64,000 bases of DNA from Amycolatopsis japonica (GTDB taxonomy: Bacteria; Actinomycetota; Actinomycetes; Mycobacteriales; Pseudonocardiaceae), in assembly GCF_000732925.1 (NCBI RefSeq), contig NZ_CP008953.1, forward strand, positions 6,076,001-6,140,000, given 5' to 3'. Of the stretch, positions 51,162-59,037 are shown piece by piece. The position numbers and the translations under genes were made by a program. The notes beneath the pieces are model-generated. The model searched no databases. It had not been told where the DNA came from and saw only the letters and a list, made by a program, of their open reading frames with translations. Every line of letters starts with the position of its first letter. Within the stretch, counting starts at the first letter, position 1.

Positions 51162-52337
51162 ATGCCGAAGATCAAAGCGATCGCCCTGCTCTCGGCCGGG
51201 CACGCGTGTGTGGATGTGTATCAAGGTTCGGTCGCCGCGCTGGTGCCGTTCTTCGCGGCCGAACGTGCCTACGGATACGCGGCGGTGTCGGGCATCGTGC
51301 TCGCCGCGTCGCTGCTGTCGTCGGTGGCGCAGCCGTTGTTCGGCGCGCTGACCGATCGCTGGGCGATGCCGTGGCTGCTGCCGTCGGCCACCCTCCTCGG
51401 CGGCCTCGGGATCGGACTCGGCGGGCTGGTCGACTCGTACGCGCTGACGCTCGTTTTCGTCGCCCTGTCGGGAATCGGCGTGGCCGCCTACCACCCGGAG
51501 GCCGCACGGGTCGCGAGGATCGCGGGCGGCGGCGGGCATACCGCCATGGGCTGGTTCTCCCTCGGCGGGAACATCGGGTTCGCCGCCGCGCCCGTCCTCG
51601 TCGCCGCGGTCATGGCGCTGGGCGGGCTCCGGATGTCGCCACTGCTCGTCGTTCCCGCACTGGCCGGCTCCGTGCTCTGCCTGCCCGTACTGCGCGCCCT
51701 CACGCGAAAGGCCGGCAGCGGCGACTCGCGGTCGGACGCCGTCGGCGTCGACGACTGGAGGTCGTTCGCGAAACTGTCGGCGGCGGTCGTCTGCCGCTCG
51801 ATCGTGTTCGTCGGGCTGAGCACGTTCGTCTCCCTCTACGCCCAGCAGCGGACCGGCGGCGGCACGACAACGGGCAGCGCCGCCTTGTTCGTGCTCTATG
51901 TCGGCGGCGCCGTGGGCACCCTCCTGGGAAGCAGGCTGGCCGGACGCCGGGGCCGGGTCGCCGTGATCCGCTGGTCGTACCTGGCCACCGTCGGCGCGGT
52001 CGCGGGAGTCGTGTTCGTGCCGGGCCCGGCCTTCTTCGCCTTCGTCCTGCTGGCCGCGGTGAGCCTGTACATCCCCTTCTCGTTGCAGATAACCCTCTCC
52101 CAGGACTACCTCCCCACGCGGGTCGGCACCGCCAGCGGCGTCACCCTCGGCCTGACGGTCAGCATCGGCGGTCTCGCGAGTCCCGTCATCGGAACGGTCG
52201 CCGACCACACTTCTCTGCAGACGGCCTTGATTCCGTTGATCGCGTTGCCGCTTTTGTGCTGGATCACAACCCGCACCCTGTCCGAGCCGTGCTCCGTCCA
52301 AACAGGAGCGGGAGAAAGGTCAATGTCGCGACAATAA
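51162..52337 (+). CDS. MFS exporter, fosmidomycin-resistance (Fsr)-like
   Basis: 391 residues with about 11-12 membrane helices. The opening LLSAGHACVDVYQGSVAALVP and later GIGVAAYHPEAARVA and FSLGGNIGFAAAPVLVAAVM are features of the Fsr family of drug exporters; the inner loop QPLFGALTDRW follows helix 2. ATG 51162 is used; a long open frame upstream is excluded because it would cover the AraC promoter. It is transcribed divergently from the AraC regulator. Its substrate, possibly a small hydrophilic drug or metabolite, is not shown. Confidence 0.88.
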   Translation: MPKIKAIALLSAGHACVDVYQGSVAALVPFFAAERAYGYAAVSGIVLAASLLSSVAQPLFGALTDRWAMPWLLPSATLLGGLGIGLGGLVDSYALTLVFVALSGIGVAAYHPEAARVARIAGGGGHTAMGWFSLGGNIGFAAAPVLVAAVMALGGLRMSPLLVVPALAGSVLCLPVLRALTRKAGSGDSRSDAVGVDDWRSFAKLSAAVVCRSIVFVGLSTFVSLYAQQRTGGGTTTGSAALFVLYVGGAVGTLLGSRLAGRRGRVAVIRWSYLATVGAVAGVVFVPGPAFFAFVLLAAVSLYIPFSLQITLSQDYLPTRVGTASGVTLGLTVSIGGLASPVIGTVADHTSLQTALIPLIALPLLCWITTRTLSEPCSVQTGAGERSMSRQ

Positions 52338-52425
52338 ATGGTGTACGACCCTGTACATCATCGGTTACCGGCTGGTAGGTTCCGGGAATCCAAACGTGAT
52401 CCACTTCATGATTCAAAGGGGAGTC

Positions 52426-53736
52426 ATGACCCGAAAGCCCGCTCGTCTGCTGGCCGTCGCGATCGCCCTCATCGTCGGTTTCGCCGCCGCGCCCGCCGCC
52501 TCCGCCGCCCCCGCCACCGATCCGTTCTACAGTTACGACGGCAGCGAACCGTTGTCTTCGTACAGCCCCGGGACCGTGCTGAAGACCCGGACGCTCAATT
52601 ACCACGTCCTCGGCATTTCCACGCCGCTCAAGGTGACCCAGTTGCTCTACCGGTCCACCGACGCGCAGGGGAAGCCGTCCGCCAACGTCACCTCGGTGCT
52701 GCGCAGCCTCACCGGCGACAGCACCAAAGCCGTTTCGTACCAATCGTTCTACGATTCACTGAATCCCGAGCACGGCCCGTCGAGGGCGATCGCCGGCGAC
52801 GTCTCGCTCGGCGGCCTGATCGCCAACGCGGAGTCGCTGTTCATCGCGCCCGCGCTGCTGCTGGGCTACAACGTCGTCATCCCCGACACCGAAGGCCAGA
52901 AGGCGAACTTCGCCGCCGGGCCGGAATACGGGACGAACACGCTCGATTCCATCCGCGCCGCGACGAGGTCGCCGGGGACGGGAATGAACGACAAGACCCG
53001 GTTCGGGCTCATCGGCTATTCGGGCGGCGCCATCGCGACCGGCTGGGCGGCCGCGCTCGCACCGGATTACGCGCCCGAGGTCAACAAGAACCTCGTCGGT
53101 TTCACCGAAGGCGGAGTGCTCGTCAAACCGTCGCACAATCTCAAATACGTCAACGGCAGTGTCGCGTGGACCGGTGTCATCCCGATGGCGCTCATCGGCG
53201 TCTCACGGTCTTTCGACATCGATCTCAAGCCGTACGCGAATTCGTACGGGCTCCAGGTGCTCAAGGACATGGAGAAGGCGTCGATCGTCGACGCGCTCGG
53301 CCGTTATCCCGGGCTGACGTGGGAGAAATTCGTCAAACCCGAGTACACGAACCCGAACAAGGTGCTGCCGTACGTCGAGGCCGTGAACAAGATCAACCTC
53401 GGTTCCGCGCCGACACCGACCGTGCCCGGTTACATCGCGCAGGGCAACAACGGTGTCGTGGAAGGCACTTTCGGCAACCCGCCGGGGATCGGGACCGGTG
53501 ACGGCGTGATGGTCGCCGGTGACGTGCGCTCGCTCGCCCGGCAGTACTGCGACACCGGCAACAAGTCGATCAAGTACGACCAGTACGACCTGCTGAGCCA
53601 CGTCGGGGCGGCCGTCGCCTGGGCGCCGCAGGCCATCGGCTGGCTCAACGACCGGTTCGCGGGCAAGACCGCGCCGTCCAGCTGCGGGAAGATCGCGCCC
53701 GGCAATTCCCTCGCCCCGGAGGTGCCGGTCAGCTGA
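52426..53736 (+). CDS. Secreted lipase (LIP family)
   Basis: 436 residues. Signal peptide MTRKPARLLAVAIALIVGFA with cleavage near ASAAPA; nucleophile Ser199 in GYSGGAIATGW; acid and histidine probably in the DGVMVAGDVRS and SHVGAAVAW regions. These motifs match the LIP family of secretory lipases (as in Candida and Nocardia relatives). The ATG at 52426 has AGGGGAG upstream; a longer start ten codons earlier would cover this site. An excellent hairpin follows 8 bases after the stop. Confidence 0.9.
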   Translation: MTRKPARLLAVAIALIVGFAAAPAASAAPATDPFYSYDGSEPLSSYSPGTVLKTRTLNYHVLGISTPLKVTQLLYRSTDAQGKPSANVTSVLRSLTGDSTKAVSYQSFYDSLNPEHGPSRAIAGDVSLGGLIANAESLFIAPALLLGYNVVIPDTEGQKANFAAGPEYGTNTLDSIRAATRSPGTGMNDKTRFGLIGYSGGAIATGWAAALAPDYAPEVNKNLVGFTEGGVLVKPSHNLKYVNGSVAWTGVIPMALIGVSRSFDIDLKPYANSYGLQVLKDMEKASIVDALGRYPGLTWEKFVKPEYTNPNKVLPYVEAVNKINLGSAPTPTVPGYIAQGNNGVVEGTFGNPPGIGTGDGVMVAGDVRSLARQYCDTGNKSIKYDQYDLLSHVGAAVAWAPQAIGWLNDRFAGKTAPSSCGKIAPGNSLAPEVPVS

Positions 53737-53744
53737 CCGCTCGG

Positions 53745-53797
53745 TCCGTGAAGGCCTCCTTGAGGGACTCTGGGTCCCTTAAGGAGGCCTTCACGGA
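53745..53797. repeat. 53-bp palindromic repeat (terminator-like)
   Basis: TCCGTGAAGGCCTCCTTGAG (53745-53764) and its near-exact inverse ending TCACGGA at 53797 pair over 24 bases with one G-U-type difference around TCTGG. I recall this as a common intergenic hairpin in Amycolatopsis. It serves as a terminator for the lipase gene and precedes a TetR gene. Confidence 0.75.
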
Positions 53798-53814
53798 TTT
53801 CGGGGACCGGTACG

Positions 53815-54468
53815 GTGCCGCACGTGACCGAGCACCGCAAGCTGCCGAAGGGGCCGCACAACCTCAGCCGCGACGAGGTCGCCGGAACCCAGCGGGCCCG
53901 GCTGATCGACGCGGTTCTGGAGAACACCGGCAAACGCGGCTACGTCGCCACCACCGTCGGCCACATCACCGCCACGGCGGGCGTGTCACGGACCTCGTTC
54001 TACGAGCAGTTCACCGGCAAACAGGACGCGTTCCTCGCCGCCTATCGCGAGATCACCACCGAGTTCATCACGCAGGGCGTCGCCGCGGGCGCCGAGGCAG
54101 CCACTCCGCTGGACGCCGTCGCCGTCTGCTGCGATTTCCTCGTCGACTACGTGCATCGGCGTCCCACCGCGGTCCGCGCCGCGCTGCTGGAGATCTACGC
54201 GCTCGGCGACGCGGGGCTCGAAGCACGCGAGAAGACCTTGCGTGCCGGTGAGGCCGTCTTCGACCGGACGGCGGAATGGTTGCGCGCCACCGATCCCACG
54301 CTGCCGTCACCGCCGCCGTTCACCGCGCGGACGGTCGTCGCCGCCACCATCGAGCTGATCACGCAGGCCATCTGGATCGGCACTTCGGACGCCTACGGCC
54401 AGGCACGCGAAGCCGTCCGCTACACCTGGCTGCTCGGCCTGTTCGGGCACCGGAGCGTCGAGGGCTAA
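53815..54468 (+). CDS. TetR/AcrR-family transcriptional regulator
   Basis: 217 residues with an N-terminal TetR fold (ARLIDAVLENTGKRGYVATT, then VGHITATAGVSRTSFYEQFT) and a helical C-terminal ligand domain. The first residues (MPHVTEHRKLPKGPHNLSRD) are a basic extension. GTG 53815 or 53824 could be the start. The gene converges on the SDR of the mymA-like operon, whose end it overlaps by 4 bases, and may regulate it or the secreted lipase. Confidence 0.85.
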   Translation: MPHVTEHRKLPKGPHNLSRDEVAGTQRARLIDAVLENTGKRGYVATTVGHITATAGVSRTSFYEQFTGKQDAFLAAYREITTEFITQGVAAGAEAATPLDAVAVCCDFLVDYVHRRPTAVRAALLEIYALGDAGLEAREKTLRAGEAVFDRTAEWLRATDPTLPSPPPFTARTVVAATIELITQAIWIGTSDAYGQAREAVRYTWLLGLFGHRSVEG

Positions 54469-55313
54469 CGGGCGAGGCGCCGCCGTTCGAAGTCGACGAT
54501 CAGTTTCGGATACCGCCGCGGGAGCAACCGGACGAGCCGGTCGACCAGTTTCGCGTCGTTTCCGACGAGCACCCGCGGTTTCCCCGCCTCGACGCCGTCG
54601 ACGATGATGCGGGCGGCCTGATCCGCAGGCATCTTCAGCAGCTTTTCGTTGTACACGCGGACGCGTTCCCGCTGTTCGGCGGTGGGCTCGATGCCGCGCG
54701 CCTCGGCTTCCTTCAGTGCCGCCGAGGCGATGCCGGTCTTGACGCCGCCCGGGTGGACGACCGTGACCCGGACCGGATGCCTGCCCGCGATCATCTCGGT
54801 GCGCAGCGCCTCGGTGAACCCGCGGACGCCGAACTTGCTGGCGCAGTAGGCGCTGAGCGTCGGCTGGGCCATGAAACCGTTGAGGCTGGAGATGTTCACG
54901 ACCTGGCCGTCACCGGATTCGATCAGATGCGGCAGGAAGGCCTTGGTGCCGTTGATGACGCCGAAGAGGTTGACCGCGAGCGTGCGGTCGTACAGTTCCC
55001 ATTCGGCGTCGAGCACGGTCTGCCCGCCACCCGCGATCCCCGCGTTGTTGTAGATCTGGTGCACCACACCGAATTGCCCGGCGACGGTGGTCGCGTACTC
55101 CTGCACGGCCGCCCGGTCGCTGACGTCCAGTGCGGCGCCCTGCACTTCCGCGCCGAGGGCCTTGACCTCGGCGACGGTCTCGGCCAGCCCGCTTTCGTCC
55201 ACATCGGACACCGCGAGCCGCGCTCCGCGCCGGGCGAGTTCGAGCGCCAGCTGACGGCCGATGCCGGAACCGGCGCCGGTGACGACGGCGACCTTGCCGC
55301 GAACGCTGCTCAT
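54465..55313 (-). CDS. Short-chain dehydrogenase of the mymA-like operon
   Basis: 282 residues. Cofactor motif TGAGSGIG near residues 12-19; NNAGIAGGG; catalytic Ser in NISSLNGFM and Tyr/Lys in YCASKFG; C-terminal LVDRLVRLLPRRYPKLIVDF. This matches SDRs found next to EthA-type monooxygenases and hydrolases (SadH-like). The ATG overlaps the hydrolase stop (ATGA). The operon order BVMO-hydrolase-SDR is reminiscent of the mycobacterial mymA region. Its alcohol substrate is unknown. Confidence 0.9.
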   Translation of the reverse strand: MSSVRGKVAVVTGAGSGIGRQLALELARRGARLAVSDVDESGLAETVAEVKALGAEVQGAALDVSDRAAVQEYATTVAGQFGVVHQIYNNAGIAGGGQTVLDAEWELYDRTLAVNLFGVINGTKAFLPHLIESGDGQVVNISSLNGFMAQPTLSAYCASKFGVRGFTEALRTEMIAGRHPVRVTVVHPGGVKTGIASAALKEAEARGIEPTAEQRERVRVYNEKLLKMPADQAARIIVDGVEAGKPRVLVGNDAKLVDRLVRLLPRRYPKLIVDFERRRLAR

Positions 55314-56209
55314 CGGGTTTCTCCTGCCGGATCGAGGGCCACTTCGGCGGTGAGCTCGACGAGCCGGTCGACGAGACCCGGGGCGATGTGATGCCCCATC
55401 CCCGGGATTTCGACGTAGCGGGAGCCGTTGATGGCCTTGGCGGTCGCGCGACCGCCGCTGTGGTGGACCATCCGGTCGGTGTCGCCGTGGATCACGACCG
55501 TCGGGCAGCTGATGCGGGCGAGTTCGGCGCCGCGGTCGCCGCTGGCCTGGATCGCGCCGATCTGGCGGGCGATACCGCTGCGAGCACGCCGTCCCCCGGC
55601 GCGCTCCCACAGTCCTTCGGCCCAGGCCGCTTCGACGTCCTTGTCCAGCGGGAACGTGGCCGAACCGAGGTGCCCCATCAGCGACAGGTGCCCCACCACG
55701 GATTCTTCGACCGTCCGGGCGGGCCGCCTCGCCATGCGCACCAACGTCGACTTCGCGGGCTGCCCGACGCGGCGATGTCCGGTGGTGGAGAAGATCGACG
55801 TCAGCGACAGGACGCGGCCGGGGTTCCGGGCGGCGACGGTCTGGGCGATCATGCCGCCCATCGACATGCCGACCAAATGCGTCTTCTCGATGCCCAAGTG
55901 GTCCAGCAGGCCGACGGTGTCCGCCGCCATGTCGCCGAGGTCGTACGCGCCGGGCAGCGGTTTGGCCAGCAGTTGCCGGAGTTTGCCCGGATTCGGCGCC
56001 TTGATGCGATCCGAACGGCCCGCGTCCCGGTTGTCGAACCGGACGACCCTGAAGCCGCGGCGGGTGAAACCGTCGATCATTTCCCGCGGCCACGACGTGA
56101 GGTCCAGGCCGAGGCCGGCGATCAGCACCAGCGGCACCCCGTCGGCCGGGCCGTCCTCGCGGTAGCAGAGCCGCGGGCCGCCGGGGAGGTCGGCGAAGCT
56201 GTCGGTCAC
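55310..56209 (-). CDS. Alpha/beta hydrolase
   Basis: 299 residues, classical fold with nucleophile motif GMSMGGMIAQ, the cap region and GMGHHIAP near the C-terminus for the catalytic histidine; HGDTDRMV holds the acid. The family cleaves esters. The GTG overlaps the BVMO stop (GTGA), and its stop overlaps the SDR start. The likely role is hydrolysis of the ester or lactone from the upstream monooxygenase. Confidence 0.9.
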   Translation of the reverse strand: MTDSFADLPGGPRLCYREDGPADGVPLVLIAGLGLDLTSWPREMIDGFTRRGFRVVRFDNRDAGRSDRIKAPNPGKLRQLLAKPLPGAYDLGDMAADTVGLLDHLGIEKTHLVGMSMGGMIAQTVAARNPGRVLSLTSIFSTTGHRRVGQPAKSTLVRMARRPARTVEESVVGHLSLMGHLGSATFPLDKDVEAAWAEGLWERAGGRRARSGIARQIGAIQASGDRGAELARISCPTVVIHGDTDRMVHHSGGRATAKAINGSRYVEIPGMGHHIAPGLVDRLVELTAEVALDPAGETR

Positions 56210-57699
56210 GAGCCCACCGCCTCACGGACCTTGGCACGGGAGAAGTGCAGCTCGGGATCGGTGATGTCGTCCGCACGCAGCAGTTTGATGTCCGAGTGGT
56301 AGCTCATCGAAGTCAGCCACGGCATGCGGTCACCCTGACGCGGGAGCTGGTCGAGAGCGCGCTGCACGTATCCCGCGGCGAAGTCCAGGAACGGCTTCGT
56401 CGGCATGTCCGGATCGGCGAGGACGGGACGGCAGACGTCGTAGCCGTGGGTGTCCATATGCGCCAGCAGGCGGCAGAAGTGCTCGCACAGCAGGCCGATC
56501 TTGAGCGTCCACGACGAGTTCGTGTAGCCGATCGCGAAGGCGGCGTTCGGCACGTCGGAGAGCATCATTCCCTTGTACGCGACGGTTTCCGGCAGGATCA
56601 CCGGTTTCCCGTCGACGCTGAGCTTCGCCCCGCCGAACACCTGGAGGTTCAGGCCGGTGGCGGTGACGATGATGTCCGCCTCCAGCTCGCGCCCGGATTC
56701 GAGCAGGATGCCCTTCTCGGTGAACGTCTTGATCTTGTCGGTGACGACGTCGGCCTGCCCCTTGCGGATCGCGGCGAACAGGTCGCCGCCGGGCACCGCG
56801 CACAGCCGCTGGTCCCACGGGTCGTACGGCGGGTTGAAATGCTCGTCGACCGGATAGTCCTTGGGAAGCTGCTTCTTGTTGACATACCGGATGAGGCCGC
56901 GGGCGGTCTTCGGGAACTTCTGGCAGAACTGCCAGACCGCGAGTCCCTTGCGGATGTTCTTGCGGCGGGTGAGCGCGTACGCCCGCTCGTCGCCGAGGAT
57001 CTTGCGCAGGCCGTTCGCGATCTTGTCCTCGCGCGGCACCGGCATCACGTACGTCGGGGTGCGCTGCAGCATCGTCACGTGCGCCGCGGTGCCCGCCATC
57101 GCCGGGATCAGGGTGACCGCGGTGGCGCCGCTGCCGATCACGACGACGCGTTTGCCCGCGTAGTCGAGGTCCTCCGGCCAGTGCTGCGGGTGCACGATCG
57201 TGCCGGCGAAGCGGTCGCGGCCTTCGAAGCGCGGGGTGAAGCCCTCGTCGTAGCGGTAGTAGCCGCCCGCGTTGAACAGCCAGCCCGCGCTGAGCCGGGT
57301 GCGCTCGCCGGTGTCGGTCCGCTCGATCTCCAGCAGCCAGCGCGCCTCGTCACTCGACCAGGCGGCCGAGAGCAGCTTGTGGTGGTAGCGGATGCTGGGC
57401 TCGATGCCGTTCTCGGCGATCGTCTCGCGCAGGTAGGACAGGATCCGGGGCGCGTCGGCGATCGACTGCTTGTCCCGCCATGGCTTGAACTCGTAGCCGA
57501 AGGTGTGGAGGTCGGAGTCGGAGCGGATACCCGGGTAGCGGAACAGGTCCCAGGTGCCGCCGGACGTGCCGCGGGCCTCCAGGATGGCGAACGTCTTGCC
57601 CGGGTTCTCGGTCTTCAGGTAGCGCGCGGCCCCGATCCCGGAAATCCCGGCACCGATGATGACCACGTCGAGGTGCTCGACGGGTGTGCTCGTCGTCAT
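56206..57699 (-). CDS. Baeyer-Villiger monooxygenase, EthA/MymA-like
   Basis: 497 residues with FAD motif VVIIGAGISGIGAARYL, BVMO fingerprint FAGTIVHPQHWP and NADPH motif VVIGSGATAVTLIP. It is closely patterned on the EthA-type enzyme at 17.2-18.7 kb, with similar length. The ATG at 57699 follows the promoter region; the frame upstream to 57786 is not used because it crosses the divergent promoter. It heads an overlapping three-gene operon with a hydrolase and an SDR. EthA-like enzymes oxidise ketones and thioamides. Confidence 0.92.
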   Translation of the reverse strand: MTTSTPVEHLDVVIIGAGISGIGAARYLKTENPGKTFAILEARGTSGGTWDLFRYPGIRSDSDLHTFGYEFKPWRDKQSIADAPRILSYLRETIAENGIEPSIRYHHKLLSAAWSSDEARWLLEIERTDTGERTRLSAGWLFNAGGYYRYDEGFTPRFEGRDRFAGTIVHPQHWPEDLDYAGKRVVVIGSGATAVTLIPAMAGTAAHVTMLQRTPTYVMPVPREDKIANGLRKILGDERAYALTRRKNIRKGLAVWQFCQKFPKTARGLIRYVNKKQLPKDYPVDEHFNPPYDPWDQRLCAVPGGDLFAAIRKGQADVVTDKIKTFTEKGILLESGRELEADIIVTATGLNLQVFGGAKLSVDGKPVILPETVAYKGMMLSDVPNAAFAIGYTNSSWTLKIGLLCEHFCRLLAHMDTHGYDVCRPVLADPDMPTKPFLDFAAGYVQRALDQLPRQGDRMPWLTSMSYHSDIKLLRADDITDPELHFSRAKVREAVGS

Positions 57700-57768
57700 G
57701 CGGTACTCCAGCCTCGTCTCGGTTCTCTCCACGATGCGGGGCGGACGTGGAGTTGCGCTAGCGCTATC

Positions 57769-57796
57769 TGCACCATCATGCTGCACTCATGGTGCA
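57769..57796. promoter_or_regulatory. Inverted repeat at the PucR/BVMO divergent promoter
   Basis: TGCACCA (57769-57775) and TGGTGCA (57790-57796) are exact inverted arms, the second covering the start codon of the PucR-type gene. GCGCTAGCGC lies just upstream. A regulator bound here could control both the divergent BVMO operon and its own gene. Confidence 0.5.
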
Positions 57797-59033
57797 AAGT
57801 GCCGCATCGCCGTGGCCGATCCTGTCGCCCGAGGCCCGTGACCTCTTCCGGCAGGGCGCGGAAATCGTGCTGCATCCGCGCGCCGAATGGATCGAGGAGC
57901 TGCACGAAGCCTCCCTCGGCGGCGACAGCATGCGCGCGGTCGCCGAGGACCCCGTGCTCACCGAGGGGACCAAACGCGCCAATCTGGCGAATCTGCTGCA
58001 CTGGGCGGCCGCCAACGTGCAGCATCCCGGCAAACGCGTCTCCGCCAACCTGAACCAGGAGGTGCTCGACGGCGCCCGCGACATGGTGCGCCGCGGCTTC
58101 GACTCCGGCGGCCTCGACGCCTACCGGCGGGCGCAAGGAGTGGCCTGGCGCCGGTGGATCGAGATCTGTTTCGACCTCACGTCGGATCCGGTCCTGCTCC
58201 GCGAACTGCTCGACGTCTCGTCGCTGTCCATCACCACGTTCATCGAGGACACCGTCGCCGCGGTGTCGGAACGCATGGCCGCCGAACGCACGGAACTGAC
58301 CCGCGGCGCCCACGCCGAACGGCGGGCGACGGTCACGCTGCTGCTGGAAGGCGCGCCCATCAGCCGCTCGCGCGCCGAAGCCCAGCTCGGCTACCCGCTC
58401 GCCGGTCCGCATACGGCCGCGATCGTCTGGAGCGGCTCGGTCACCCCGTCGTCGCAGCAGCTCGAAACCGCCGCGGAAACGCTCATGCGCGCCAGCGGCG
58501 CCTCACACCGGCTGACCGTCGTCGCGAGCGCCGCCGCGTTGTGGGTCTGGCTGCCCGGCCGGACGCCGCCGCGCACGGACCGGCTCGCCGAGGACCTCGC
58601 GCCGCATCCCGACGTCCGGGTCGCCCTCGGGCGGCCGGGCAGCGGGATCGACGGCTTCCGCCGCAGCCATCTGGACGCCGCCGCCACCCAGCGGATGCTC
58701 GCCCGGCTCACCTCGCCGCAGCAGATCGCGCGGTACCAGGACATCCAGCTGCTCGTGCTGCTCACCGGTGATCCGGCGCAGGCGGGCGAGTTCATCGCGG
58801 ACACCCTCGGCGAACTCCGGCACGCCGACGCCGAGACCCGGGAGACCGTGCGGACCTACGTGCACGAATTGGGCAACACGACGCGGACCGCGGAACGGCT
58901 CTACACGCACCGCAACACCGTCGTCCGGCGGCTGGCGCGGGCCGACGAACTGCTCCCCCGGCCGTTGGCGGAGAACGCGGTGGACGTCGCCGTGGCGCTG
59001 GAAACGTTGCGGTGGCTGGGAAGCGGGGCTTGA
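57789..59033 (+). CDS. PucR/CdaR-type transcriptional regulator
   Basis: 414 residues. A variable N-terminal helical domain is followed by a GGDEF-like sensory region (VALGRPGSGIDGFRRSHLDA) and a C-terminal PucR helix-turn-helix (VRTYVHELGNTTRTAERLYT, then HRNTVVRRLARADELL). Such regulators activate neighbouring catabolic genes. It diverges from the BVMO operon and its start lies within an inverted repeat, so it likely controls that operon. The stop is four bases from the end of the convergent caspase gene. Confidence 0.9.
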   Translation: MVQSAASPWPILSPEARDLFRQGAEIVLHPRAEWIEELHEASLGGDSMRAVAEDPVLTEGTKRANLANLLHWAAANVQHPGKRVSANLNQEVLDGARDMVRRGFDSGGLDAYRRAQGVAWRRWIEICFDLTSDPVLLRELLDVSSLSITTFIEDTVAAVSERMAAERTELTRGAHAERRATVTLLLEGAPISRSRAEAQLGYPLAGPHTAAIVWSGSVTPSSQQLETAAETLMRASGASHRLTVVASAAALWVWLPGRTPPRTDRLAEDLAPHPDVRVALGRPGSGIDGFRRSHLDAAATQRMLARLTSPQQIARYQDIQLLVLLTGDPAQAGEFIADTLGELRHADAETRETVRTYVHELGNTTRTAERLYTHRNTVVRRLARADELLPRPLAENAVDVAVALETLRWLGSGA

Positions 59034-59037
59034 GCCG

